A DNA stretch of 64,000 nt from CmP2 sp052084925. Its GTDB lineage: Bacteria > Actinomycetota > Actinomycetes > Actinomycetales > Micrococcaceae. The position numbers and the translations under genes were made by a program. Positions 35,562 to 44,223 of the stretch are shown piece after piece; the stretch's first letter is position 1, and each line of letters begins with the position of its first letter. Below the pieces are notes generated by a model, which saw only the letters and a list, made by a program, of their open reading frames with translations, ran no database searches and was not told where the DNA came from. The stretch lies in NCBI GenBank assembly GCA_052084925.1, contig JBQDEV010000010.1, positions 62,001 through 126,000 of the forward strand. The letters run 5' to 3'.

Positions 35562-35600
35562 CGCCCCCCAGCATCTCGTGAGCGAAAGGTGTGTGCTGAA

Positions 35601-38600
35601 ATGACGATGACCGAGACAGAAGCCAACGCGGATGGCGGATTCGTCCACCTTCACACGCACACCGAATACTCCATGCTCGATGGTGCGGCCAAGCTGAAGG
35701 ACCTCTTCGCAGAAGCGAACCGGCTGGGTCAGAAATCGATCGCCATCACCGACCACGGCTATCTCTTTGGGGCTTTCGACTTCTGGAAGCAGGCCACCGA
35801 CGCCGGGATCAAACCGATCATCGGCGTCGAAGCGTATCTCACCCCGGGGCATCAGCACCGCAGTGACAACACGCGGATCCGCTGGGGTGAGAAGGACCAG
35901 CGCGGTGATGACGTCTCCGGTGGCGGTGCCATCACTCACATGACGCTGCTGTCCAAAAACAACACCGGCATGCACAACTTGTTCAAGGCCGGATCGATCG
36001 CCTCCCTGGACTCGGCCTATGCCAAGTGGCCCCGTATCGACCGGGAACTGCTCAGCGAATACTCCGAGGGTCTGATCGGCACCACAGGGTGCCCCTCAGG
36101 CGAGATCCAGACTCGCCTGCGGCTCGGGCAGTATGACGAGGCGGTCAAAGCTGCCGCAGAATTCAAGGACATCTTCGGGGCCGGGAACTTCTACTGCGAG
36201 CTCATGCAGCACGGCCTGGACCTGGAGAAACGCGTCGTCAACGACCTGCTACGCCTCGCCAAAGACCTGGACCTCCCGCTCGTTGCCAGTAACGACCTGC
36301 ATTACACCCACGAGCATGACTCGAAGGCGCACGAAGCCCTGTTGGCGATTCAGTCCGGGTCGAAGCTCAATGAGCCTACTTATGATCAGGGCGGTTCTCG
36401 CTTCGCTTTCAGCGGCACCGAGTACTACCTGAAATCCGCGCGGCAGATGCGCGAACTGTTTAAAGAGCTTCCCGAGGCCTGCGACAACACGCTGCTCATC
36501 GCCGAGCAGTGCGAGGTCTCCTTCAACACCGAGGCCAACTACATGCCGCGGTTCCCCACCCCCGAGGGAGAGGACGAGACTTCCTGGCTGATCAAGGAAG
36601 TCGCCTCAGGGCTCGAATACCGGTACCCCAACGGTGTGCCCGCGGACGTGCGCAAGCAGGCCGACTACGAACTCGACGTCATCATCTCCATGGGCTTCCC
36701 CGGCTACTTCCTCGTGGTGGCCGACTTCATCAACTGGGCCAAGGATCACGATATTCGCGTCGGCCCGGGCCGCGGGTCGGGCGCTGGCTCGATGGTCGCT
36801 TACGCGCTGCGTATTACCGAGCTGGATCCGCTCAAGCACGGTCTGATCTTCGAGCGCTTCCTGAACCCGGACCGAGTGTCGATGCCCGACTTCGATGTCG
36901 ACTTCGATGATCGCCGCCGTTCCGAGGTCATCGACTACGTCACCGAGAAGTACGGTGACGAGCGTGTGTCCATGATCGTGACCTACGGAACGATCAAGAC
37001 CAAGCAGGCGCTGAAAGACTCCGCTCGCGTGATGGACCAGCCGTTCTCGATGGGGGAGCAGCTCACCAAGGCCCTGCCTCCGGCCGTGATGGCAAAGGAC
37101 ATCCCGCTGAAGGACATCGAGGACCCGGAAGCTCCGCGCTATGGCGAGGCCGGTGAGTTCCGCGAGCTGATCAAGACCGACCCGGTGTCGGCGGAAGTGT
37201 TCGAGACTGCTAAGGGCATTGAAGGGCTGAAACGCCAGTGGGGCGTGCACGCGGCCGGCGTGATCATGTCGTCCGAGCCGATCATCGACGTCATCCCGAT
37301 CATGCGCCGCCTCCAGGACGGCCAGGTCATCACCCAGTTCGACTACCCCACAGCTGAGGGTCTGGGCCTGATCAAGATGGATTTCCTGGGGCTGCGCAAC
37401 CTCACCATCATCTCGGACGCCATCGCCAATATTAAGTTGAACAAGGATTTCGATCTGGACCTGGAGCACCTGGGTCTTGAGGACGAAGAGTCCTACCGGC
37501 TTCTGGGCCGCGGCGACACCCTCGGCGTCTTTCAGCTCGATGGCGGCCCCATGCGTTCCCTGCTGAAGATGATGCGACCGGACAATTTCGAGGACATCTC
37601 GGCGACGATCGCTCTCTACCGTCCCGGTCCGATGGGCGCGAACTCCCACACCAACTACGCGTTGCGCAAGAACAACCAGCAGGAGATCACCCCGATCCAC
37701 GCTGAGCTGGAAGAGCCGCTACGCGAGATTCTCGACACCACCTACGGACTGATCGTGTATCAGGAGCAGGTGATGGCAATCGCGCAGAAGGTGGCAGGGT
37801 ACTCGCTCGGACAGGCAGATATTCTGCGCCGAGCGATGGGCAAGAAGAAGAAGTCCGAGCTGGACAAGCAGTACGAGGCGTTCCACCAGGGCATGCTGGA
37901 CCGGGGCTATTCCGAAGCCGCGATCAAAGCACTCTGGGACATTTTGCTGCCGTTCTCGGATTACGCGTTCAACAAGGCCCATTCCGCCGCATACGGGCTC
38001 GTGTCGTACTGGACCGCCTACCTGAAGGCCCATTACCCGGCAGAGTACATGGCCGCGCTACTGACCTCGGTGGGCGACGACAAAGACAAACTGGCCATGT
38101 ACCTCAACGAGTGCCGTCGCATGGGGATCACCGTGCTACCACCTGATGTCAACGAATCAGCACTGAACTTCACCCCGGTCGGTCGAGACATCCGCTTCGG
38201 AATGGGAGCGGTGCGCAATGTCGGTTCCAACGTCGTCAATGGCATGGTGTCCGCCCGCGAAGAGAAGGGCGCCTATACGTCCTTCCAGGACTTCTTCAAA
38301 AAGGTCCCGGTGGTGGTCTGCAACAAGCGAACCATCGAATCGATGATCAAGGCCGGCGGATTCGACTCGCTGGGGTACCCGCGACGTGCGCTGCTGTCCA
38401 TCCATGAAGAGTCCGTGGACGCGACGGTCTCCCAGAAACGGCAGGAAGCGAACAACCAATTCGACTTCTTCTCGTTGCTCGACGATGATTCCGCCGAATC
38501 GGACATGGGGTTGGGCATCACCGTGCCCGACCTCCCGGAATGGGACAAGAAAACGAAGCTCAGCTTTGAACGCGAGATGCTCGGGCTCTACGTCTCCGAC

Positions 38601-39185
38601 CATCCATTGCAGGGCACCGAGGGGATCCTGTCGCAGCACGCGGACCACAGCGTGACATCCGTGCTCTCGGAAGATGGTCCCGCTGACGGATCCAGCGTGA
38701 CCATCGCCGGACTCATCACCACCCTGGAACGGCGGATCGCCAAAGCTTCTGGCAATGCTTATGCGCGCTGTGAGATCGAGGACTTGGCCGGCTCCATGGA
38801 CGTGATGTTCTTCGGCCAGGTTTACGCTCCAATCGCTACCCTGCTGGCTGAGGATCTGGTGGTCGCCGTGCGTGGCCGCGTGCAGCGACGAGACGATGGC
38901 TCCGTGGTGCTCTCGGCCCAGGAGCTCACCCTGATCGATACCACCGCCGAGGGCGGGAACGGCCCGGTGCAACTGTCGATGCCCGCGTTCAAAGCCACTG
39001 AACCGGTCGTCAGCGAATTGGGCTCGGTCCTGAAAAACCACTCCGGCAAGACAGAAGTACGGCTCACACTGAGCGGGTCGAATGGGCTTGAAGTCATGCA
39101 ACTGGGACCGGACTATCGGGTGACCCCGAATCCCGCCTTGTTCGGCGACCTCAAAGTCCTCTTGGGGCCCTCCTGCCTGGAATAA
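35601..39185 (+). CDS. dnaE: DNA polymerase III alpha subunit
   Basis: The replicative polymerase, about 1,194 residues, in the normal DnaE1 size range. The PHP domain begins VHLHTHTEYSMLDGA (about residue 15) and the catalytic palm includes GPGRGSGAGSMVAYALRITELDPL and MPDFDVDFDDRRR (about 432-444) with the metal-binding aspartates. Tandem helix-hairpin-helix and OB-fold regions end the protein. Its start is uncertain between GTG 35589 and ATG 35601; I prefer 35601, which has AAAGG about 11 bases upstream. It is not followed closely by another gene of the same function; nrdR is 119 bases downstream. Confidence 0.96.
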   Translation: MTMTETEANADGGFVHLHTHTEYSMLDGAAKLKDLFAEANRLGQKSIAITDHGYLFGAFDFWKQATDAGIKPIIGVEAYLTPGHQHRSDNTRIRWGEKDQRGDDVSGGGAITHMTLLSKNNTGMHNLFKAGSIASLDSAYAKWPRIDRELLSEYSEGLIGTTGCPSGEIQTRLRLGQYDEAVKAAAEFKDIFGAGNFYCELMQHGLDLEKRVVNDLLRLAKDLDLPLVASNDLHYTHEHDSKAHEALLAIQSGSKLNEPTYDQGGSRFAFSGTEYYLKSARQMRELFKELPEACDNTLLIAEQCEVSFNTEANYMPRFPTPEGEDETSWLIKEVASGLEYRYPNGVPADVRKQADYELDVIISMGFPGYFLVVADFINWAKDHDIRVGPGRGSGAGSMVAYALRITELDPLKHGLIFERFLNPDRVSMPDFDVDFDDRRRSEVIDYVTEKYGDERVSMIVTYGTIKTKQALKDSARVMDQPFSMGEQLTKALPPAVMAKDIPLKDIEDPEAPRYGEAGEFRELIKTDPVSAEVFETAKGIEGLKRQWGVHAAGVIMSSEPIIDVIPIMRRLQDGQVITQFDYPTAEGLGLIKMDFLGLRNLTIISDAIANIKLNKDFDLDLEHLGLEDEESYRLLGRGDTLGVFQLDGGPMRSLLKMMRPDNFEDISATIALYRPGPMGANSHTNYALRKNNQQEITPIHAELEEPLREILDTTYGLIVYQEQVMAIAQKVAGYSLGQADILRRAMGKKKKSELDKQYEAFHQGMLDRGYSEAAIKALWDILLPFSDYAFNKAHSAAYGLVSYWTAYLKAHYPAEYMAALLTSVGDDKDKLAMYLNECRRMGITVLPPDVNESALNFTPVGRDIRFGMGAVRNVGSNVVNGMVSAREEKGAYTSFQDFFKKVPVVVCNKRTIESMIKAGGFDSLGYPRRALLSIHEESVDATVSQKRQEANNQFDFFSLLDDDSAESDMGLGITVPDLPEWDKKTKLSFEREMLGLYVSDHPLQGTEGILSQHADHSVTSVLSEDGPADGSSVTIAGLITTLERRIAKASGNAYARCEIEDLAGSMDVMFFGQVYAPIATLLAEDLVVAVRGRVQRRDDGSVVLSAQELTLIDTTAEGGNGPVQLSMPAFKATEPVVSELGSVLKNHSGKTEVRLTLSGSNGLEVMQLGPDYRVTPNPALFGDLKVLLGPSCLE

Positions 39186-39191
39186 CATTCA

Positions 39192-39245
39192 ACCCCAGAT
39201 CTAGTGTTGTGCATGTTGTCTGAGTGCCAGATGTAGTTATATGCT
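39192..39245 (+). promoter_or_regulatory. Two NrdR-box-like sites and a candidate nrdR promoter
   Basis: ACCCCAGATCTAGTGT (39192-39207) matches the NrdR-box consensus at about 12 of 16 positions. A second copy of the core, CAGATGTAGT (39228-39237), lies exactly 32 bases on, close to the tandem spacing known for NrdR boxes. TTGTCT (39216-39221) and TATGCT (39240-39245), 18 bases apart, form a possible promoter that overlaps the second box. Confidence 0.55.
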
Positions 39246-39304
39246 GGTCAGGTAGTGGTGTATGAGAGTACACCGGTCGACCCTGTCTGAAGTAAGGCTG
39301 GCGC

Positions 39305-39790
39305 ATGCACTGTCCGTTCTGTCGTCACGAAGAGTCCCGTGTGGTGGACTCTCGGTCCCTGGACGACGGCACGGCGATCCGCCGCCGGCGTCAATGCCAA
39401 TCCTGTGGCAAACGCTTCACCACGATGGAGACCACCGCTCTGACCGTCGTCAAGCGCTCCGGAGTCGCCGAACCGTTCGACCGGTCCAAGGTGATCAACG
39501 GAGTGCGCAAAGCCTGTCAGGGCAGACCCGTCTCGAATGACGACCTCGCTGTACTGGCTCAGGAAGTCGAAGAGGCGATTCGATCCACCGGGAATTCTGA
39601 AGTCGACGCCCACGATGTGGGTCTGGCTATCCTCGGCCCGCTGCGTCAGCTCGACCAGGTGGCTTACCTGCGCTTCGCCTCGGTCTACCAGGACTTCGAG
39701 AACCTGCAGGACTTCGAGAAAGCGATCCACGAACTTCGTGAACATCCGGGCGCACACGAAATCCTGCAGCCCAAACTGTTCACGCGTTAG
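39305..39790 (+). CDS. nrdR: Ribonucleotide reductase regulator NrdR
   Basis: A 161-residue nucleotide-sensing repressor. The zinc ribbon has four cysteines in MHCPFCRHEESRVVDSR and RRRRQCQSCGKRFTT, followed by an ATP-cone domain (VVKRSGVAEPFDRSKVINGVRKACQGRPV). NrdR binds paired boxes before ribonucleotide reductase genes and represses them when dATP is bound. No nrd gene lies in this window, so its regulon is elsewhere, but the candidate boxes directly upstream suggest autoregulation. The ATG at 39305 starts exactly at the zinc ribbon. It converges on ppgK. Confidence 0.96.
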   Translation: MHCPFCRHEESRVVDSRSLDDGTAIRRRRQCQSCGKRFTTMETTALTVVKRSGVAEPFDRSKVINGVRKACQGRPVSNDDLAVLAQEVEEAIRSTGNSEVDAHDVGLAILGPLRQLDQVAYLRFASVYQDFENLQDFEKAIHELREHPGAHEILQPKLFTR

Positions 39791-39794
39791 ACCG

Positions 39795-39834
39795 CCGGTG
39801 GTGGCTCCGGAGGGGAAGCCGGAGCCGTCACCGG
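39795..39834. terminator. Bidirectional terminator between nrdR and ppgK
   Basis: CCGGTG and CACCGG, then GGCTCCGG and CCGGAGCC, form a two-part stem around an 8-base loop, interrupted only by a GT/GT mismatch. It lies in the 75-base gap between two convergent genes. Confidence 0.75.
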
Positions 39835-39865
39835 TCCATCATGAAGCCCGTCGTGGGATATCGGA

Positions 39866-40675
39866 CTAGTTGCTGGCCGACGCCTCGGACGCGAACAGCG
39901 CCGCACCGATGATTCCGGCGTTATTGGTCATGGAGGCGGGCACGATGGGTGCACGCAACGACAGATACGGCATGAAATCCTCGGGGCGCTTGGAGATGCC
40001 GCCGCCGATGATGAACAGGTCCGGCGAGAAGAGCCGCTCCACGTGGTCCAGGTAGGGCTGCAGACGCTGCTCAGCGTAGACCTGCCAGTCGAGGTCCTCC
40101 CGCTCACGTGCCGCCGCGGACGCCCGTTTCTCGGCCATTCCGCCCTCGAATTCCAGGGACCCGAGTTCCAGGTTGGGAACCAGGACGCCGTCGTGGATCA
40201 GCGCTGATCCGATGCCGGTGCCCAGAGTGATGGTCATGACCGTGCCGGCCTTCTCCACACCGGCACCGAAACGCGATTCGGCGAGCCCGGCGGCGTCGGC
40301 ATCATTGAGCACGCGCACTTCCCGGCCGAGGCGTGCGGAGAACAGGTCTGCGACTTCGGCACCCACCCAGGACGGATCGATGTTGTTGGCTGAAAGGCAG
40401 ATCCCGTGATGAATCACTGCCGGAAAGCAGATGCCCACCGGGTTGGTCGGCTGCGGCGCCTTGGGCCGCGCGTCGAGCTCCGCGACGATCTCAGCTACCG
40501 TTTCGGCCACCTTCTCTGGGGTGGCCGGGCGTGGAGTCGGGATCCGGAACCGACCGCCGTGCAACGAACCGTTCGCATCGTGTCCCGTTTTAAGGCGGAC
40601 GATGCCGCCTTTGATGCCGGTGCCACCGATGTCGATGCCGATGAACGTGCTGGTCTTGCCGGTCGATGCGGTCAT
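39866..40675 (-). CDS. ppgK: Polyphosphate glucokinase (ROK family)
   Basis: A 269-residue kinase that phosphorylates glucose with polyphosphate (and usually also ATP), a hallmark of actinobacteria. The phosphate-binding GIDIGGTGIKGGIV is near the N-terminus. The catalytic Asp is in VLNDADAAGLAE and the second phosphate motif is ITLGTGIGSALI. ATG 40675 has TAGGAG upstream; a GTG at 40681 is too close to it. The gene is head-to-tail with the methionine aminopeptidase gene in the same direction, 43 bases downstream, probably in one operon. A pure ATP-dependent glucokinase is less likely because of the polyphosphate-type sequence EFEGGMAEKRASAAARE. Confidence 0.92.
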   Translation of the reverse strand: MTASTGKTSTFIGIDIGGTGIKGGIVRLKTGHDANGSLHGGRFRIPTPRPATPEKVAETVAEIVAELDARPKAPQPTNPVGICFPAVIHHGICLSANNIDPSWVGAEVADLFSARLGREVRVLNDADAAGLAESRFGAGVEKAGTVMTITLGTGIGSALIHDGVLVPNLELGSLEFEGGMAEKRASAAAREREDLDWQVYAEQRLQPYLDHVERLFSPDLFIIGGGISKRPEDFMPYLSLRAPIVPASMTNNAGIIGAALFASEASASN

Positions 40676-40717
40676 GGACACTCCTAGACGAGAGATACGG
40701 TGGGGCGAGACGTCGGG

Positions 40718-41698
40718 TCAGGACAAGGTGAGGATATCGGCGCCGTCGTCGGTCACCACGAGTGTGTGCTCGAACTGTGCCGTACGGCCCCGGTCCCGGG
40801 TTGTGACGGTCCAGCCGTCATCCCACAGGTCCCATTCGATCGCGCCCAGGGTGATCATCGGTTCAATGGTAAACACCATTCCCGGCACCATCACAGTGTT
40901 GTACGCCGGGGCAGCGTCGTAATGAGGAACGATGAGACCGGAATGGAACTCGACTCCGACGCCGTGCCCGACGAAATCCTTCACCACCCCGTAGCCGAAA
41001 CGCCGGGCATACGAGGAGATCGCTCGACCAATGACGTTGATCTCCCGGCCAGGCTTGACTGCGCGGATCCCGCGCATCATCGCCTCGTGCGTGCGCTCGA
41101 TCAGCTGATTGGTCTCCTCATCGACCGTACCCGCCCGGAACGTGCGGTTCGTGTCGCCGTGGACGCCGTCGTGGTAGGCAGTGATGTCGACGTTCAACAG
41201 GTCGCCGTCCTCCAGCACCGTCGAGTCGGGGATGCCGTGGCAGACCACTTCATTCAGCGAGGTGCAGATCGACTTGGGGAACTCTTTATAGGACAGGCAG
41301 GACGGGTAGGCGTCGGCGTCCACCAAGAACTGGTGGGCGATCGCATCGAGTTCATCGGTGGTCACCCCAGGACGGATGTGGTCCTGTAGGGCGTCGAGAG
41401 CCTGGGAGGCGATGCGGCCGGCGGTCCGGATCCGCTCGATGCCGGCGGCATCGTAGACATCGCCGGCTCGACCTTCGTCGGCGGTCTTCTTGCCGACGTA
41501 CTCCGGGCGAGCAATGCGAGCCGGAACGAAGCGCTCGGCCGAGATCGTGCCCGGCGCCAGGCGGCCGCGGGGCGCGCGCGAACCGGGCTGGCCCCGGTCG
41601 GGTCCGGCCACGGGGAGGTTGTGGCTGGCGTGGCTCCCCGGTGCGGGCGCATCCAGAGAGGTCGTGGTCGCAGTGCTCGGCAGCTGATTCTCGGTCAT
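40718..41698 (-). CDS. map: Methionine aminopeptidase, type I
   Basis: A 326-residue metalloprotease that removes the initiator methionine. Metal ligands are visible in NVDITAYHDGVHGDTNRTF (two Asp), GHGVGVEFHSG (His), TIEPMI (Glu) and the final FEHTLVVTDDG (Glu). The N-terminal extension of about 80 residues is Ala/Pro/Arg-rich and fits class Ic-type enzymes. ATG 41698 is 7 bases after TAGGAT, so the transcript is probably leaderless; the frame is open to 41758. A second map is common in actinobacteria, so this copy may not be the only one. Confidence 0.94.
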   Translation of the reverse strand: MTENQLPSTATTTSLDAPAPGSHASHNLPVAGPDRGQPGSRAPRGRLAPGTISAERFVPARIARPEYVGKKTADEGRAGDVYDAAGIERIRTAGRIASQALDALQDHIRPGVTTDELDAIAHQFLVDADAYPSCLSYKEFPKSICTSLNEVVCHGIPDSTVLEDGDLLNVDITAYHDGVHGDTNRTFRAGTVDEETNQLIERTHEAMMRGIRAVKPGREINVIGRAISSYARRFGYGVVKDFVGHGVGVEFHSGLIVPHYDAAPAYNTVMVPGMVFTIEPMITLGAIEWDLWDDGWTVTTRDRGRTAQFEHTLVVTDDGADILTLS

Positions 41699-41705
41699 GA
41701 TCCCG

Positions 41706-41711
41706 ATCCTA
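41706..41711 (-). promoter_or_regulatory. Candidate -10 box of a leaderless promoter for map
   Basis: The minus strand reads TAGGAT, 7 bases, then ATG at 41698. There is no Shine-Dalgarno sequence. Confidence 0.5.
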
Positions 41712-41778
41712 TCGCGCGGGGGTGCGGCGGCGTCGAGCGCCGCTACCGTGTGCAGCACCGGTGTGATATTGATGACCT

Positions 41779-41946
41779 ATGGCTGAGTATTGGTTCAACG
41801 TAGAGACCCACCAGATCGAGGACGGCCCGCAATCGGACTGGTCGAAACTCCTCGGTCCCTACACCACCCGTGAGGACGCCGAGAAGGCGCTCTCGACGGT
41901 GCAGGCGAACAACGAGCGCTGGGACGAAGACGACGAGGACGACTGA
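41779..41946 (+). CDS. Small SPOR-like protein, 55 residues
   Basis: A short ORF divergent from map. It starts at ATG 41779 and reads MAEYWFNVETHQIEDG, then LLGPYTTREDAEKAL and an acidic end (DEDDEDD). The pattern of an aromatic strand, GPY and DAEKAL helix resembles one SPOR-type fold, and small proteins of this kind next to map or glutamine-synthetase genes are conserved in actinobacteria. It is too short for automatic length cut-offs. Function is unknown. The region has no obvious ribosome binding site, so a leaderless start is possible. Confidence 0.7.
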   Translation: MAEYWFNVETHQIEDGPQSDWSKLLGPYTTREDAEKALSTVQANNERWDEDDEDD

Positions 41947-41970
41947 CACGCCGCCCTCGCCGTTACCGTC

Positions 41971-42783
41971 TCAGTAGCCGTGCTCTTCGCTCGGGAAGCT
42001 GCCGTCCAGCACCTCACGATGGTATGAGGAGACGGCGTCCGTCACGATCGAGTGCAGCTGGGCGTATTGCTTGACGAAGCGCGCCATCTTTCCCTCGCGC
42101 AATCCCAGCATGTCCTGCCACACCAGCACCTGTCCGGTCGTGTGCGGTCCGGCTCCGATGCCGATGGTCGGCACGCGCAGTGCCTCGTCGACCCGGCGCG
42201 CGACGTCGGCGGGCACCATCTCCATCAGGATGGCGAAGGCTCCGGCCTCCTGCAGTGCGACGGCGTCGTCGACTATGGCACCGGCAGCATCGTCGCCTCG
42301 CCCCTGGATCCGATAGCCGCCCAGCACGTTCTCCGATTGCGGCGTAAAACCGATGTGTCCGATGACGGCCACTCCCGCGGCCACCAGTGCACGGACGTGA
42401 TCGGCGAAGGCAGCGCCGCCTTCGATCTTGACGGCGGACACTCCGGATTCTTTGACGAGTCGGACCGCGGACTCCACTGCCTGGGCGGGGGAGATCTCGT
42501 AGCTGCCGAAGGGCAGATCGGCCACGACGAAAGCGCGCTCGGTGCCGCGTACCACGGCCTGCGAGAAGGTGATGATGTCATCCAGAGTGACGGGTAGCGT
42601 GGTGGAATGACCCAACACGGTATTGCCCACGGAATCTCCGATGAGCAGCATCTCGATCCCGGACTGATCAAACAGTCCCGCGGTGATCGCGTCGTAGCTG
42701 GTGAGCATCGCGAAGCGCCGACCGGCGTCCTTCGCCTGCTGGAAATGGACGGTGCGGTACTTCCGAGGAATCGAGTCGGCCAT
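41971..42783 (-). CDS. panB: 3-methyl-2-oxobutanoate hydroxymethyltransferase
   Basis: A 270-residue TIM-barrel enzyme. It transfers a hydroxymethyl group from methylene-tetrahydrofolate to 2-oxoisovalerate, giving ketopantoate for coenzyme A synthesis. Family blocks are MLTSYDAITAGLFDQSGIEMLLIGDSVGN, DLPFGSYE, KIEGG, GHIGFTPQS, and GIGAGPHTTGQVLVWQDMLG. I chose ATG 42783, 7 bases after TAAGCT, rather than the frame open to 42882. It is divergent from glnA2 as in mycobacteria, where panB also lies near glnA2. Confidence 0.95.
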   Translation of the reverse strand: MADSIPRKYRTVHFQQAKDAGRRFAMLTSYDAITAGLFDQSGIEMLLIGDSVGNTVLGHSTTLPVTLDDIITFSQAVVRGTERAFVVADLPFGSYEISPAQAVESAVRLVKESGVSAVKIEGGAAFADHVRALVAAGVAVIGHIGFTPQSENVLGGYRIQGRGDDAAGAIVDDAVALQEAGAFAILMEMVPADVARRVDEALRVPTIGIGAGPHTTGQVLVWQDMLGLREGKMARFVKQYAQLHSIVTDAVSSYHREVLDGSFPSEEHGY

Positions 42784-42790
42784 GTCCGTT

Positions 42791-42796
42791 AGCTTA
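42791..42796 (-). promoter_or_regulatory. Candidate -10 box of a leaderless promoter for panB
   Basis: The minus strand reads TAAGCT, then 7 bases, then ATG at 42783. No ribosome binding site lies between. Confidence 0.5.
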
Positions 42797-42880
42797 GCGG
42801 AGATGCGGGGGACTATTGTGGAATCACGGAGCGCCCGCAGCTGCGGCGAGCTCTGAGAAGGACCCAATCCGGAGGCATGC

Positions 42881-44221
42881 ATGGATCGTCAGCAAGAGTT
42901 CGTCCTACGCACCATCGAGGATCGCGACGTGCGCTTCGTGCGCCTGTGGTTCACGGACGTGACGGGAACGCTGAAGTCGGTGGCGTTGGCGCCGGCCGAA
43001 GTCGAGAACGCCTTCCAGGAGGGCCTGGGCTTCGACGGGTCGTCCATCGACGGGTATACCCGGATCTTCGAGTCCGACATGCTGCTGGCTCCGGATGCCT
43101 CGACCTTCCAGATTCTGCCGTGGCGCGGTGAGGACGAGCCCACCTCCCGCATGTTCTGCGATGTGCAGACGCCCGACGGCGAATCCTCTGCCGCCGACCC
43201 GCGTCATGTGTTGCGTCGTGCCCTGGACAAAGCCGCCGATATGGGTTTCACCTGCTACACCCACCCGGAAATCGAGTTCTACCTGCTGAAGTCCAACAGC
43301 CTGGACGCTTCCGGTCAGCCGGTGCCGGTCGACCAAGCCGGTTACTTCGACCACGTTCCCGGAGGCGTGGCACAGGATTTCCGTCGCCACGTCGTCTCCA
43401 TGCTGGAAGCAATCGGCATCTCCGTGGAATTCAGTCACCACGAGAACGGTCCCGGTCAGAACGAGATCGACCTGCGTGCCGCCGACGCTCTGACCACGGC
43501 GGACAACATCATGACGTTCCGCACGGTGGTCAAGGAGGTTGCACAGCTCCAAGGCAGCTACGCCACCTTCATGCCCAAGCCCTTCGGCGAGCACCCCGGC
43601 TCCGGGATGCACACGCATTTCTCGCTGTTCGAGGGTGATTCCAACGCCTTCTACGAGCCCAGCGCCGAGTACAAGCTGTCCACCACCGGACGCCGTTTCA
43701 TCGCTGGGCTGCTCCACCACTCGGTCGAGATCTCAGCGATCACTCACCAGTTCGTTAACTCCTACAAGCGCCTCTGGGGCGGGGGAGAGGCCCCGGCGTA
43801 TGTCTCCTGGGGGCACAACAACCGCTCGGCCCTGGTGCGGGTCCCCCTCTACAAGCCCGACAAGGCTGGCTCGGCACGCGTGGAGTACCGTGGCATCGAC
43901 TCTGCGGCGAACCCTTACCTGGCCTATGCAACACTCATCTCGGCTGGGCTGAAGGGGATCGAGGAGGAATACGAGTTGCCCGAAGCAGCGGCCGAGGATA
44001 TCTCCGCACTGACCTCGCATGAACGCCGGGTGCTGGGTCACGACCCGCTCCCGGGCACCCTGCACGATGCGCTGCGGGTGATGGAGGACTCCGAATTCAT
44101 CGCCGAGGTACTTGGCGAGCAGGTCTTCGAGAACTTCCTGCGCAACAAGCGCCAGGAATGGGACGACTATCGGGTCAATGTCTCGCCCTATGAGCTGCAG
44201 CGCTATCTCGGGATTCTGTAA
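42881..44221 (+). CDS. glnA2: Glutamine synthetase, GlnA2 type
   Basis: A 446-residue enzyme, exactly the length of mycobacterial GlnA2. It forms glutamine or a gamma-glutamyl product from glutamate, ATP and ammonium. The FDGSSIDGY segment, the Mg-binding EIEFYLL and HHENGPGQNEIDLR, GSGMHTHFSLF and EYRGIDSAANPYLAY are present. The adenylylation-site tyrosine motif found in GlnA1 (KDLYELP) is replaced by EEEYELPEAAAEDIS, so regulation by GlnE is uncertain. GGAGG ends 5 bases before ATG 42881. It is followed by glnE after 2 bases. Confidence 0.92.
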   Translation: MDRQQEFVLRTIEDRDVRFVRLWFTDVTGTLKSVALAPAEVENAFQEGLGFDGSSIDGYTRIFESDMLLAPDASTFQILPWRGEDEPTSRMFCDVQTPDGESSAADPRHVLRRALDKAADMGFTCYTHPEIEFYLLKSNSLDASGQPVPVDQAGYFDHVPGGVAQDFRRHVVSMLEAIGISVEFSHHENGPGQNEIDLRAADALTTADNIMTFRTVVKEVAQLQGSYATFMPKPFGEHPGSGMHTHFSLFEGDSNAFYEPSAEYKLSTTGRRFIAGLLHHSVEISAITHQFVNSYKRLWGGGEAPAYVSWGHNNRSALVRVPLYKPDKAGSARVEYRGIDSAANPYLAYATLISAGLKGIEEEYELPEAAAEDISALTSHERRVLGHDPLPGTLHDALRVMEDSEFIAEVLGEQVFENFLRNKRQEWDDYRVNVSPYELQRYLGIL

Positions 44222-44223
44222 AG

